A stretch of DNA of 64,000 nucleotides, taken from assembly GCA_019636755.1 (NCBI GenBank), contig JAHBWZ010000001.1, forward strand, positions 372,001 through 436,000. The letters are read 5' to 3'. The position numbers and the translations under genes are program-made. Positions 53,964 to 62,332 of this stretch are shown here, piece after piece; the first letter of the stretch is position 1; the number at the start of each line of letters is the position of its first letter. The notes beneath the pieces are model-generated. The model saw only the letters and a program-made list of their open reading frames with translations. It did not search any database and was not told the origin of the DNA. Origin of the DNA: Phycisphaeraceae bacterium. GTDB taxonomy: Bacteria; Planctomycetota; Phycisphaerae; Phycisphaerales; SM1A02.

Positions 53964-56843
53964 TCAGACCGCCTGAAAGCGCAGGATAAACAGTGTCTCG
54001 CTGAAATGATGCTGCTGGCAGCGGGCCCGGAGTTGCTCAAGGAGCCGCTGCCGCTCGGACTCCACCTCGGCCTCGACTTCGTCCAGACGGCGGAAGGCCC
54101 GTCGACGCTCGGCCTCCAGACGCGTGATCTCCGGCTGGGCCTGCTGCTGTGCCGCGACCGTCTCAGCCAGTTCAGCGCGTCGGCGGGCCGCTCGTGTGTC
54201 GCGCCGGATGCCCTCGATCTCGGCCTCAGCGGCGGCAATCCTGTCGTCGGCCCATTGATTGACCTGGGTCTGAACCGCCCTGAAGCGACTGTCGCCTGCC
54301 TCGCTGGCCCGGGCCAGCGTTGCCTGCGTGAGCCGGTCAGCGTCGGCCGCGAGCCGATCCGCGGGTAGGGATGGCGGGTCTTCGTGCAGCACCTCGCCGG
54401 AGACATCCATGAGTCGCTGGGAGAGTTCCTGGTCGATGTTCTCGCCATCGTCGGTCATCGCGGTGAAGAGCAGGAACTCCTCGCGCGCATCGCTCTCCCG
54501 GGTGAGTTTGTCCAGCCGCAGCCAGCCGCTCCTGCCGACGAGGGGCTTGAGCATGCTGATCCTGCGGTCATACCCGGACACGTCGAAGCGGACGGTCACG
54601 ACAGGGAGCACCTGTGCCTTGGCGCTGGTCATGAGCCACTGCCCGAGCGGGCTGGAAAGTCGGAGCAGATGAGCCTCGGTGGAGACGTACTCGGCCTCCG
54701 ATCGAACCGCCGAGATGAGACGGTATCGCCCCGCCGCAATGTCCGGCGCGGGGGCCGCCGCAAGGTCGAACTCCAGGCGGCTGTCATCGAACGTGGCCTG
54801 CCCGTCGAGCCCCCAGCGCGCCAACCGCCAGAAGCGTTCGCCCACGCGGTCGAGCGCGACCTGTGCACTCTGACCCCGGAGCTTGAGCCGCTCGTGAACA
54901 TCCGCATCGAAGTGCTCGAAGAGCTGCTGCTGTGCCTGCGTCATCTTCTGCGAGATCGTGCCCTCCAGTTCCCGCTGGAGCGCATCGAATGCGCGGTTGA
55001 TCTCCTCCTCCGTACGACATGACTTGAGGATATCGAGGACGCGCTTCTCGAAGTCGACACCCTCCTCGATCGCGCCAAGGACCTCGTCACTCGCGCCGAA
55101 CAGCCCGTCGAACAGGCTGAACTTCTGCTGGAGCAGATCCTGTACTCGGCGGTCGGCCAGGTTGTCCTGCGAAAGAAAGTTGACGACGACGACGTCGTGC
55201 TGCTGGCCGTATCGGTGGCATCGCCCGATGCGCTGCTCGATGCGTTGCGGGTTCCAGGGAAGATCGTAGTTGACGACGAGTGAGCAGAACTGAAGGTTGA
55301 CCCCCTCGGCGGCGGCCTCGGTGGCAAGCAGGATCTCCGCGTGGTCACGGAACTCCTCGATCAGCGCCGACCGGATGTCTACGGCCTTCGAGCCGGTCAA
55401 CTTGTCTGTTCCCGCGTGCTTCCGGGTGAACCGTTCGTAGGCCTGCCTGGCGCTCGGATGGGTGTTCGAACCGTTGAAGGTGACCACCTTGCCCGCGTAG
55501 CCATTCGACTCGAGGAACGCCGCCAGGAACGCCTGCGTCCTGCGGCTCTCGGTGAAGATCAGCGCCTTGCGCTTCGCGCCGAGTTCCCTGAGTCGGTCGA
55601 ATGCGACCGCAAGCGCCTTGAGGAGGGCCTTCGACTTGCTGTCGATTCCGATCTTCTCAGCGCGGGTGATGAGTGATTCGATCTGGGCCAGCTCGGTCGC
55701 CAGAAGCCGGCCCTCGACGACCCGGCCCGTGCCGTTCGATGCACTGTCCGACCCATCCAACTGCTCGACGAGTGCGTCGATGTCCAGATCCTCGTCCTCG
55801 ACAAGGGCCTCCACGAGATCGTCCTCAGAGCCCTCGGGCAGGCCGTCCCTCAGCGCGATCAGGCGATTGCGCATCGTGCCAAGGGTGCTTGCGAGCGCCT
55901 GGGGAGAGGAGGCGAGTGTCTTGAAGAGGATCATCTCGATGAGTTGGCGCTGGCGCTGCGGAAACGCGAAACTGATGTCCCGCGTCATGAAGTCCATCAC
56001 GTCCTGGTGAAGCGCCTTCTCTTCATCCGTCTGCGGGAACGGATGCGTCATCGCCTGGCGCTTCTTGTAGTTGATGTAGGAGCAGTCCCTTCGCAGTGTG
56101 CGCTTGCACACCTGAGAGAGTCGCGCCCTCAGTCCGGCAAGATCCCCACCGGCGCTGCAGTAGCGGGACTGAAACGCACTCCGGTCACCGAAGACATGGT
56201 CACCGATCAGCCAGCCCAGCCCGTACAGCTCCAGCAGGCTGTTCTGAAGAGGCGTTGCCGTGAGCAGCAGCTTCTGCCGCAACTCAAAGGCCCATCGCAC
56301 GTCCTGTCCGCCCCGTCGACTCGGCTGGTAGGCGTTGCGAAGTTTGTGGGCCTCGTCCATGACCACGAGGTCGAACGGTATGGCCCGAAGATCATTCTTC
56401 ATCCGCGCCGCGAAGCCGTAAGAGATGACGATGATCCTGCCGCAGTCGAAGGGGTCGGACTGCCCGTCGGCACGCATCTGACTCCACACGCGACGATCCA
56501 GTACGACGGCGGGGAGAGTGAACTTCTCTGCCAATTCCGACTGCCACTGCTTCCGGATGTGTGCGGGGCACACGACGATGAGGCGGCGCCGCCGCTCGGC
56601 CCAGCGCTGGCACAGAACAAGGCCCGCCTCGATGGTCTTTCCGAGTCCCACCTCATCCGCGAGGATGACGCCGCTGCGGAGCGGGTTCGAGATGGCGAAC
56701 AGGGCTGCTTCAACCTGGTGTGGATTGAGGTCGACCTTCGAGTCGAAGAGTGTCGTGGACAGCCGGTCCATTTCCCCGACCGCGCCGAGACGGGTGAGTT
56801 CGTGGGCGTAGAAACAGGCTTGATGCGGCGCGATGTTCGTCAC
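53964..56843 (-). CDS. SNF2/RapA-like helicase with C-terminal coiled coil
   Basis: 959 residues. SNF2-type motor: LNPHQVEAALFA (Q-like motif), ADEVGLGKT (62-70, Walker A), VMDEAHKLRN with DEAH at 163-166, LLLTATPLQN (motif III), and motifs V/VI LLATEAAAEGVNLQFCSLVVNYDLPWNPQRIEQRIGRCHRYGQ. The last 250 residues hold a coiled coil rich in Arg, Ala and Glu. It probably moves along double-stranded DNA. GTG start at 56843, GGAGG upstream. It is the first gene of the six-gene operon. Its closest relatives by motif are RapA/HepA-like and DISARM DrmD-like proteins, but DUF1998 partners of DISARM are absent. Confidence 0.88.
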   Translation of the reverse strand: MTNIAPHQACFYAHELTRLGAVGEMDRLSTTLFDSKVDLNPHQVEAALFAISNPLRSGVILADEVGLGKTIEAGLVLCQRWAERRRRLIVVCPAHIRKQWQSELAEKFTLPAVVLDRRVWSQMRADGQSDPFDCGRIIVISYGFAARMKNDLRAIPFDLVVMDEAHKLRNAYQPSRRGGQDVRWAFELRQKLLLTATPLQNSLLELYGLGWLIGDHVFGDRSAFQSRYCSAGGDLAGLRARLSQVCKRTLRRDCSYINYKKRQAMTHPFPQTDEEKALHQDVMDFMTRDISFAFPQRQRQLIEMILFKTLASSPQALASTLGTMRNRLIALRDGLPEGSEDDLVEALVEDEDLDIDALVEQLDGSDSASNGTGRVVEGRLLATELAQIESLITRAEKIGIDSKSKALLKALAVAFDRLRELGAKRKALIFTESRRTQAFLAAFLESNGYAGKVVTFNGSNTHPSARQAYERFTRKHAGTDKLTGSKAVDIRSALIEEFRDHAEILLATEAAAEGVNLQFCSLVVNYDLPWNPQRIEQRIGRCHRYGQQHDVVVVNFLSQDNLADRRVQDLLQQKFSLFDGLFGASDEVLGAIEEGVDFEKRVLDILKSCRTEEEINRAFDALQRELEGTISQKMTQAQQQLFEHFDADVHERLKLRGQSAQVALDRVGERFWRLARWGLDGQATFDDSRLEFDLAAAPAPDIAAGRYRLISAVRSEAEYVSTEAHLLRLSSPLGQWLMTSAKAQVLPVVTVRFDVSGYDRRISMLKPLVGRSGWLRLDKLTRESDAREEFLLFTAMTDDGENIDQELSQRLMDVSGEVLHEDPPSLPADRLAADADRLTQATLARASEAGDSRFRAVQTQVNQWADDRIAAAEAEIEGIRRDTRAARRRAELAETVAAQQQAQPEITRLEAERRRAFRRLDEVEAEVESERQRLLEQLRARCQQHHFSETLFILRFQAV

Positions 56844-57455
56844 GCCTTGCCTCCACGTGATCCGTCAATCCATCGATCGGTCCGCGCCACCCGGCACCGC
56901 CGAGACCACCAGGCCCCCACCCACCCACGTCGGCGCGCACCACCCCCCCCTCCACCCCCCACCAACCCGGACCGCCACAAAGCGCGCAGAGCGGTCCACT
57001 GTCGCCGGATCACACCCACACCCGGCATGTAAGTTGATCCCGCCCCCCCCGTCAACCACGCGCCGCGCCAGCGCACCAGCCGGCCAGCAACCCAGCGAGC
57101 AAGCCAGCGCACCAGCCAGCAAGCACGGCCGCGAGCAAGCCAGCGCACCCGGCACTCCGCCCCCCCTGGCCGCGGGCGCCGGCCACCACCACTGCCGCCG
57201 CTGCACCAGGCCTCTGCGTTCCGTTGTCACCCTCCGCCGGCCGCGCCCGCGGCTGTGACGGTGACCCGCACGCGCGCGGAGCAGCCTGCCCGGCCCGCGA
57301 TCGACGTGCCGCCGATCAGCCGTGGCGCCAGAGCGATTGCGCTCTGCGCCCCGCCTTCCGCGGGCACGCGCCTGCAGGATTTCATCGAGATTCCGGCGGA
57401 CTGCAGGGACATGCGCACGGTCGATCGCCCGATCGTGACCGCGCGGCCAGGTGGC
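56844..57455. other. 612-nt non-coding right boundary of the island, repetitive
   Basis: No gene could be supported. 56930-56970 is a C-run tract (ccacccccc type), and 57035-57055 has TTGA...TCAA around an eight-C run. 57065-57150 holds imperfect tandem CCAGC-type repeats. The promoter of the leftward six-gene operon should lie at its left end, but no clear -35/-10 pair was found. Confidence 0.5.
57065..57150. repeat. Imperfect tandem repeat of CCAGCGCACC/CCAGCAAG units
   Basis: gcgagcaagccagcgcacc occurs at 57095-57113 and 57131-57149 without a mismatch; ccagcgcaccagcc recurs at 57067 and 57104. The tract is outside any gene. Confidence 0.8.
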
Positions 57456-59282
57456 TCAGACCCAGTGGCTGAGGAGGACGAGCAGATCGGACCCGCCCAC
57501 GGTGCCGTCTCCGGTCAGGTCCGCCGGGCAGTCGCCCGGGTCGCCGCACGAACCCCACTGGCTGAGCAGGATCAGCAGGTCCGCGGCACCGATCATGCCA
57601 TCACCGTTGAGGTCGCCCGGAATGCCGGGCGGCCGGGACTCGAAGACGCCGAGATCGACGATGGCGGCCGAGTCGCCGTTGCCGTCCACGACGCGAGCGC
57701 CGCCATCGAGGTCGACGATCGCCTCCGGCGGTACGGCGGCGTTCGATCCGGCGTCGATGCAGGGCGAGCCGTCGAGCAGATGCACGTCACCCGCGCCGAG
57801 GCCCGACAGGAGCGGATCGTCGTCGAAGCAGTCGGGGAAGTGCTCGGGATCCGGGGGATCCTCCCCCGCCTCGCCGATCAGCATGTTCTGGATGCAGGAG
57901 AAGCGCGCCCCGGCGCCCTTGATCTGCGATGTGCCGACCATGCCGTCCTGGTCCGTGTTCGCCCAGAGGATGCCGTTGACGACATCGGCGTCGGCGGACT
58001 GCATGAAGCGCAGTCCGCCGCCCTTCTTCGCGGAGTTCTGCACCACGGTGCAGTTGATCACCTGGACGAGCGTGCCGGTGAATGCACTGGCCCCGATGGC
58101 CCCGCCAAGCCCGCCCCAGCCGCCCTGCTGGGCCTGGTACTCCGGCGCCTGGTTGAGACGGAAGAGGCTGTTGACGATGCGCGCATCGCGCCAGGTCCAG
58201 ATCGCGCCGCCTGCATTCGAACGATTGCCGATGAAGCGGGAACGGTTCACGGTCAGTGCACCGCCCATGTGATGGATCGCGCCGCCGTAGCCACCGGCGG
58301 TGCTTCCGCTGGGGTAGAAGTTCTCGGCCACATTGGACTGGAACGTGCTGTGTTCGACCACGAGATCGACGTCGAACCCGGTGGCGATGGCGCCGCCGGC
58401 CGCCTCCGGCGTGCTGCCGATGCTCCGGTTCTCCGTGAACACGCAGTCGCGGACAGCCACCGCCGCCGGGCCGGCCGCGTAGATCCCCGCGCCCTGGCCG
58501 AGGTGGACCCAGTTCTGTATGAAGGCACAGTCGATGAACGTCGGATCGGCGTCATGGACGTACACGCCGCCGCCGTGTCCGAAGGCCGCGAGGTTGCGCA
58601 GGAAGGTGCAGTTCCGGATGGTCGGTCCGCCGCCCACGACCATCAGCCCGCCGCCCGCGCTGCTCGTGGCGCGACCGGCGGTGATGGTGAATCCGTCCAG
58701 GATGGCCGTCGCGTCGGCATCCTGCGCGGTGAGAACGTGCAGCGAGTTCGGCGTGTGGATGTTCCATCCGCTGTACCACACCGGGTTCCCGTAGACGTCA
58801 TCGTCACCGACGTCCCCGGACAGGATGGTCTCGTGGGCGATCCAGTCGCGCTGGTCCCTGGATGATTCTCCGCCGGCGAATCCGCCGTAGATCGCCAGGC
58901 CGCTGCGCAGCTGGAAGCTGGATCCGATGTCGTCCGGCGCCGCGGGGACATAGCGACCCCGGGCGACCCAGATCTCCGTGATCGTCGCGCCGGGTTCGCC
59001 GGCGAGCGCGAGCGCCTCTCGCAGGCCGGGCAGGGCATTCGCCCAGTCCGACCCGTCGCCGCCGGGCGCATTGGCGGCATCGACGAACAGCGTCCCGCCG
59101 CCGGCGGCGGCCGCGGTCGCCACACACATCGCCAGTGCCCCCGCCGCGGCCACGCGGCCGCCCGGCCGCGTCGGCCGGGCGCCGGCATATCCGAACGTGG
59201 ATATCCAATGGACGAGACCGGTGCGGTTTCGACCGGACGGTACGCAGGGCTGGATCACGGTTTTCCCCGAGGCTCCGGGCAT
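57456..59282 (-). CDS. Secreted right-handed parallel beta-helix protein with dockerin-like C-terminus
   Basis: 608 residues. An Ala-rich signal segment (RVAAAGALAMCVATAAAAGG, about residues 42-61) is preceded by a long polar N-region, so the real start may be later. The core (about 62-530) has repeated beta-helix coils of the GGGLMVVGGGPTIRNCTFLRN / GGGVYVHDADPTFIDCAFIQN kind, as in cell-surface or polysaccharide-active proteins. The C-terminus has two Ca-binding dockerin-like units, GDLNGDGMIGAADLLILL and ADLTGDGTVGGSDLLVLL, a planctomycete surface-sorting tail. No active site could be assigned. The upstream GTG at 59300 is possible. Confidence 0.8.
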   Translation of the reverse strand: MPGASGKTVIQPCVPSGRNRTGLVHWISTFGYAGARPTRPGGRVAAAGALAMCVATAAAAGGGTLFVDAANAPGGDGSDWANALPGLREALALAGEPGATITEIWVARGRYVPAAPDDIGSSFQLRSGLAIYGGFAGGESSRDQRDWIAHETILSGDVGDDDVYGNPVWYSGWNIHTPNSLHVLTAQDADATAILDGFTITAGRATSSAGGGLMVVGGGPTIRNCTFLRNLAAFGHGGGVYVHDADPTFIDCAFIQNWVHLGQGAGIYAAGPAAVAVRDCVFTENRSIGSTPEAAGGAIATGFDVDLVVEHSTFQSNVAENFYPSGSTAGGYGGAIHHMGGALTVNRSRFIGNRSNAGGAIWTWRDARIVNSLFRLNQAPEYQAQQGGWGGLGGAIGASAFTGTLVQVINCTVVQNSAKKGGGLRFMQSADADVVNGILWANTDQDGMVGTSQIKGAGARFSCIQNMLIGEAGEDPPDPEHFPDCFDDDPLLSGLGAGDVHLLDGSPCIDAGSNAAVPPEAIVDLDGGARVVDGNGDSAAIVDLGVFESRPPGIPGDLNGDGMIGAADLLILLSQWGSCGDPGDCPADLTGDGTVGGSDLLVLLSHWV

Positions 59283-59396
59283 CGTTCGTGCAGGCGTCAC
59301 GCCGCACCTGTCTCGGACCTCGGTGTAGGGTACTCCCTGAACCGGCCGCCGGCCACGCCGATCTGCGATCGTCTGCAGATCCGCGGAGTCGCCCCG

Positions 59397-60935
59397 TCAC
59401 CCGCCCGCGCCGGACCCACCCTCCCCCGACACCACCGCGCGGTAGTTCGCGCGGAAGGCGGCCGTGGCCACGCGGCGCAGCGCGTCGCGGCCGCCCAGTT
59501 CCGGGTGCCACAGTGCCGCGTCGCGCCAGCCGCCGCGGAGCCAGCCCTGGCGGACGGGCTCCAGCGCCGCGGTGTCGTCCAGGTCGAAGCGGGCGCCCTC
59601 CGGGCCGGCGACGACCGGCATCGCGTCGAACCGCCGCAGCAGGTTGCGCAGCTCCGGGTCGCGCACGTCGTCTGCCAGGACCAGCCCGCGCGCATCGTGC
59701 GGCCAGGCGGGATGGTCGACCAGGCGCCGCCAGGCGCGCCGCAGGTCGCCGTGGGCGTCGATCGCCATGGCGGCGAAGAGCGGTCCCACGAAGTCGCGCA
59801 GGCCCGGGTACGGATGGCGCGGCGGCCGGGCGGTGGCGTAGGGATCGATCGGGTCGATCAGGCGCGCCGCGTGCCGCTGCGCGAAGCCGCCGCGGATCGG
59901 CAGCCGCCGCAGTTCGAACCGCGCGGGCCCCGGCGGCTCGCCCGCGTCGTCGCGCCGGAACTGCCAGAGCGCCTGGCCTTCCTCGCTGATCGTGAACTCG
60001 ATGAAGCGGCGTGCCAGGACCGGGTCCGGCGCGCCGCGCAGCAGGGAGATCGGATCCGGATCGATCGGGGAGCCGTCCGGCGCGACGAAGTCCATGCGCC
60101 CGGGCGCACCGGCATCGGTCACGGACTGCACCTGGAAACGCCCGTAGAAATCGATCGAGAGTCCGGCCGCGGCATCGGCGGCGGCGACATCCGCCGGCGG
60201 CTTCAGGCTGCTTCCGGAGAACTCGCGCGCGTTCGCCGCCAGGCGGCGCAGGATCGCCCAGCCGCGCGTCCAGCCCTCGTCTTCCAGGATCGACGTGAAC
60301 GCGGTGGCGATGGATCCCGACTGCAGCGGATTCACCAGTGCCAGCCGACCGGCGTACGCGGGGTGCGCCAGGTCGGCCCACGTGGTCGGGTCGGGACGGC
60401 CGAGCCGCGCCACCGCTTCGCGGTTGAAGACGATGCCGAAGCCGGAGAGCGCCGTGCCGAACCAGTACCCGTCGGCGTCGAAGAGACGCGTCCCGGCCAG
60501 CCAGCCGTCGCCGTACACCTCGTCGAGCAGCCCCTGCTCCAGCGCGACCGGGGCGGTGATCGGCTCGCGTCGCCCGTCGACCACGATGCCCTCGCGCAGC
60601 AGCGCGTGCTCGCGCGTCCCGCCGCCGAAGATGAGATCCGCGCTCCCGCCGGGCTCGCGCCCGGACTCGTGTGCGCGCCGGTGCTCCGCCTCCAGCATCC
60701 GCCGGATCTCCACCGTGCCGCCGGGGACCAGCCAGACGATGGACGCCGGTTCCCCGTGCACGCGCTCATGCCAGCGCTGGAACGCCCGCCCGAACTCGAA
60801 GCGGATCTGCTCGTTGTGCGGGGTCAGGATGACGAGCCGGCGGCCCCCCGCCGCGCGCGGCGATTCGTCCGTGCGCAGCAGCAGCGGCCCGGCAACGAGC
60901 AGGAGGAAGAGCAGGAACGGGATCGCGCGACTCAT
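59397..60935 (-). CDS. Extracellular substrate-binding protein, Fe3+/thiamine type, enlarged
   Basis: 512 residues. N-terminal signal anchor SRAIPFLLFLLLVAGPLLL; no lipobox Cys. The body reads VILTPHNEQIRFEFGRAFQRWHERVHG, LIFGGGTREHALL, FGTALSGFGIVFNREAV, AGRLALVNPLQSGSIATAF and ARRFIEFTISEEGQALWQFR, all typical of class-1 binding proteins of iron-type importers. About 140 extra residues follow the usual end. The ATG overlaps the pyrF stop (ATGA). No permease or ATPase gene is near, so its transporter is elsewhere or it is an orphan sensor. Confidence 0.75.
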   Translation of the reverse strand: MSRAIPFLLFLLLVAGPLLLRTDESPRAAGGRRLVILTPHNEQIRFEFGRAFQRWHERVHGEPASIVWLVPGGTVEIRRMLEAEHRRAHESGREPGGSADLIFGGGTREHALLREGIVVDGRREPITAPVALEQGLLDEVYGDGWLAGTRLFDADGYWFGTALSGFGIVFNREAVARLGRPDPTTWADLAHPAYAGRLALVNPLQSGSIATAFTSILEDEGWTRGWAILRRLAANAREFSGSSLKPPADVAAADAAAGLSIDFYGRFQVQSVTDAGAPGRMDFVAPDGSPIDPDPISLLRGAPDPVLARRFIEFTISEEGQALWQFRRDDAGEPPGPARFELRRLPIRGGFAQRHAARLIDPIDPYATARPPRHPYPGLRDFVGPLFAAMAIDAHGDLRRAWRRLVDHPAWPHDARGLVLADDVRDPELRNLLRRFDAMPVVAGPEGARFDLDDTAALEPVRQGWLRGGWRDAALWHPELGGRDALRRVATAAFRANYRAVVSGEGGSGAGG

Positions 60936-61816
60936 CCCGCCACCGCCAGCGCCTGCGTGACCTCGTCGGCCAGCGCCGTCGCCGCCTGGTGGATCGCGGC
61001 CCGGACATCGGGCGCTTCCGGCGCGGCGTAGAGCACGGAGCGGCTGGCCGTGACGACCGCCCCGGTGATACCGCGCAGGAAGCACGCGCGGATCTCGGCG
61101 CCGCCCGCGCCCTGCGCGCCGTAGCCCGGCACCAGGAAGATCGCGTGGGGCATCCGCGCCCGCAGGCGCGCCGCATCCTCCGGGCGCGTCGCACCGACGA
61201 CGGCGCCGACCGCGCCGAAGCCGCCCGACCGGTCGCCGCGCGTGGCCATCGCCAGGCGTTCCACCTCGTCCGCCACCGCCTCCGCGACCGTCCGGCCGTC
61301 GGCCAGCGGGAGTGCCTGGATCGCATCGCCCGAGGGATTGCTCGTGCGGACCAGCGCGAACGCGCCCAGGCCCGCGTCGACGAACGGCCGGATGCCCTCG
61401 TCGCCCAGGTAGGGACTCACGGTGACCCAGTGGGCACCGAGCGACACGGCGGCCGCCGCGTAGTGCGCGGTCGAGAGGCCGATGTCGCCGCGCTTCGCGT
61501 CCAGGATGACGATCAGCCCGAGCGCCCGGGCCTCGGCGATCAGCCGCGCCATGACCGCGAACCCCGCGGCGCCGTAGCGCTCAAAGCACGCCGACTGGAC
61601 CTTGACGCAGGGGACGGCGGGTGCGACCGCCTCGATCACCGCCCGGCTGAAGGCCTCGATCCCGCGCACCGGGTCGTCGCCCGCGGCCGACCGGATCGGC
61701 GCGGGCAGGCGCTCGGCCACGGGGTCCAGGCCGACGCAGACTGGCGCGCCGACGCGCTCGACGGCGGCGGTCAGGCACGATGCCGGGTCAGGATGCCTGG
61801 GCCGGGACGCATGCAC
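60932..61816 (-). CDS. pyrF: Orotidine 5'-phosphate decarboxylase (type 2)
   Basis: 294 residues, the size of the longer (type 2) OMP decarboxylases. It has VGLDP (28-32), VKVQSACFERYG, the catalytic DAKRGD (106-111; Lys and Asp residues), TVSPYLGDEGI and FLVPGYGAQG. It makes UMP in the last step of pyrimidine synthesis. The GTG at 61816 is preferred because the longer frame lacks family features and because TACAGT lies 6 nt upstream. It is divergent from the DUF971 gene. Confidence 0.92.
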   Translation of the reverse strand: MHASRPRHPDPASCLTAAVERVGAPVCVGLDPVAERLPAPIRSAAGDDPVRGIEAFSRAVIEAVAPAVPCVKVQSACFERYGAAGFAVMARLIAEARALGLIVILDAKRGDIGLSTAHYAAAAVSLGAHWVTVSPYLGDEGIRPFVDAGLGAFALVRTSNPSGDAIQALPLADGRTVAEAVADEVERLAMATRGDRSGGFGAVGAVVGATRPEDAARLRARMPHAIFLVPGYGAQGAGGAEIRACFLRGITGAVVTASRSVLYAAPEAPDVRAAIHQAATALADEVTQALAVAG

Positions 61817-61822
61817 CGCGGC

Positions 61823-61828
61823 ACTGTA
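61823..61828 (-). promoter_or_regulatory. Candidate -10 element (TACAGT) of a leaderless promoter
   Basis: On the minus strand TACAGT ends 6 nt before the pyrF GTG, so transcription would begin on the start codon. There is no Shine-Dalgarno site. Confidence 0.35.
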
Positions 61829-61908
61829 CCAGCCGCTGCCGGCTCCGGCGATGACGCGGGGCGCGGGTGTTTTCCGTCGTACGCTGTAGAATCGCGCCCG
61901 GGCAGCGC

Positions 61909-62259
61909 ATGCGACCACGCCACATCGATCTCAAGCGCGACGAGCGGCTTCTCATCGAATGGGAGGACGGCTCCCGCAGCACGTGGCCCATCGCATGGCT
62001 GCGCCGGATGTCGCCGTCGGCGGACATGCGCGAACTCCGCGAAGAGATGGCGCGGAATCCGCTCGCGGTCCTGCCGGCATCGATGGCCGCCGGCCCGGTG
62101 ACGGCGATCGACGCCGAACTCGTCGGAACCTACGCGCTCCGCATCCGCTTCTCCGACGGCCACGACACGGGGATCTACACCTGGGCGTATCTCCGGAGCA
62201 TCGAGGCGCCGGCCGCGCCCGATGCCGCACCGCTGCCGCGCGGAGCGCCGCCGAGATGA
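61909..62259 (+). CDS. DUF971 (GBBH-like N-terminal) domain protein
   Basis: 116 residues. The pattern RHIDLKRDERLLIEWEDGSRSTWPIAWLRRMSPSADMR and ELVGTYALRIRFSDGHDTGIYTWAYLRSIE is the DUF971 fold, first seen at the N-terminus of gamma-butyrobetaine hydroxylase and often found near Fe-S assembly genes. Its cellular role is not known. TAGAAT (61887-61892) is a possible -10 element; the leader would be about 10 nt. The gene is separated by 73 nt from the glycosyltransferase gene. Confidence 0.85.
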   Translation: MRPRHIDLKRDERLLIEWEDGSRSTWPIAWLRRMSPSADMRELREEMARNPLAVLPASMAAGPVTAIDAELVGTYALRIRFSDGHDTGIYTWAYLRSIEAPAAPDAAPLPRGAPPR

Positions 62260-62332
62260 CCCGTCGCCCGTGGACTGCGGAGGACGGCGCGCGGATCGAC
62301 CGCAGGCACCCGCGCGGTGCAGGGGGACGCCG

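Noticed and set aside
53964-56843. Idea that the SNF2 and methyltransferase genes are a DISARM system
   Set aside because: DISARM needs DUF1998-type genes (drmA/drmB) and usually a PLD gene; none is in the operon.
57067-57149. Possible CRISPR array
   Set aside because: Repeats are imperfect tandem CCAGC units without regular spacers, and no cas gene is in the window.
43378-57455. Search for integrase, transposase or flanking tRNA for the island
   Set aside because: None seen. The island call rests on gene content and base composition only.
57224-57472. Small plus- and minus-strand frames in the region before the beta-helix gene
   Set aside because: No signal peptide, domain or ribosome site; overlap each other on opposite strands.
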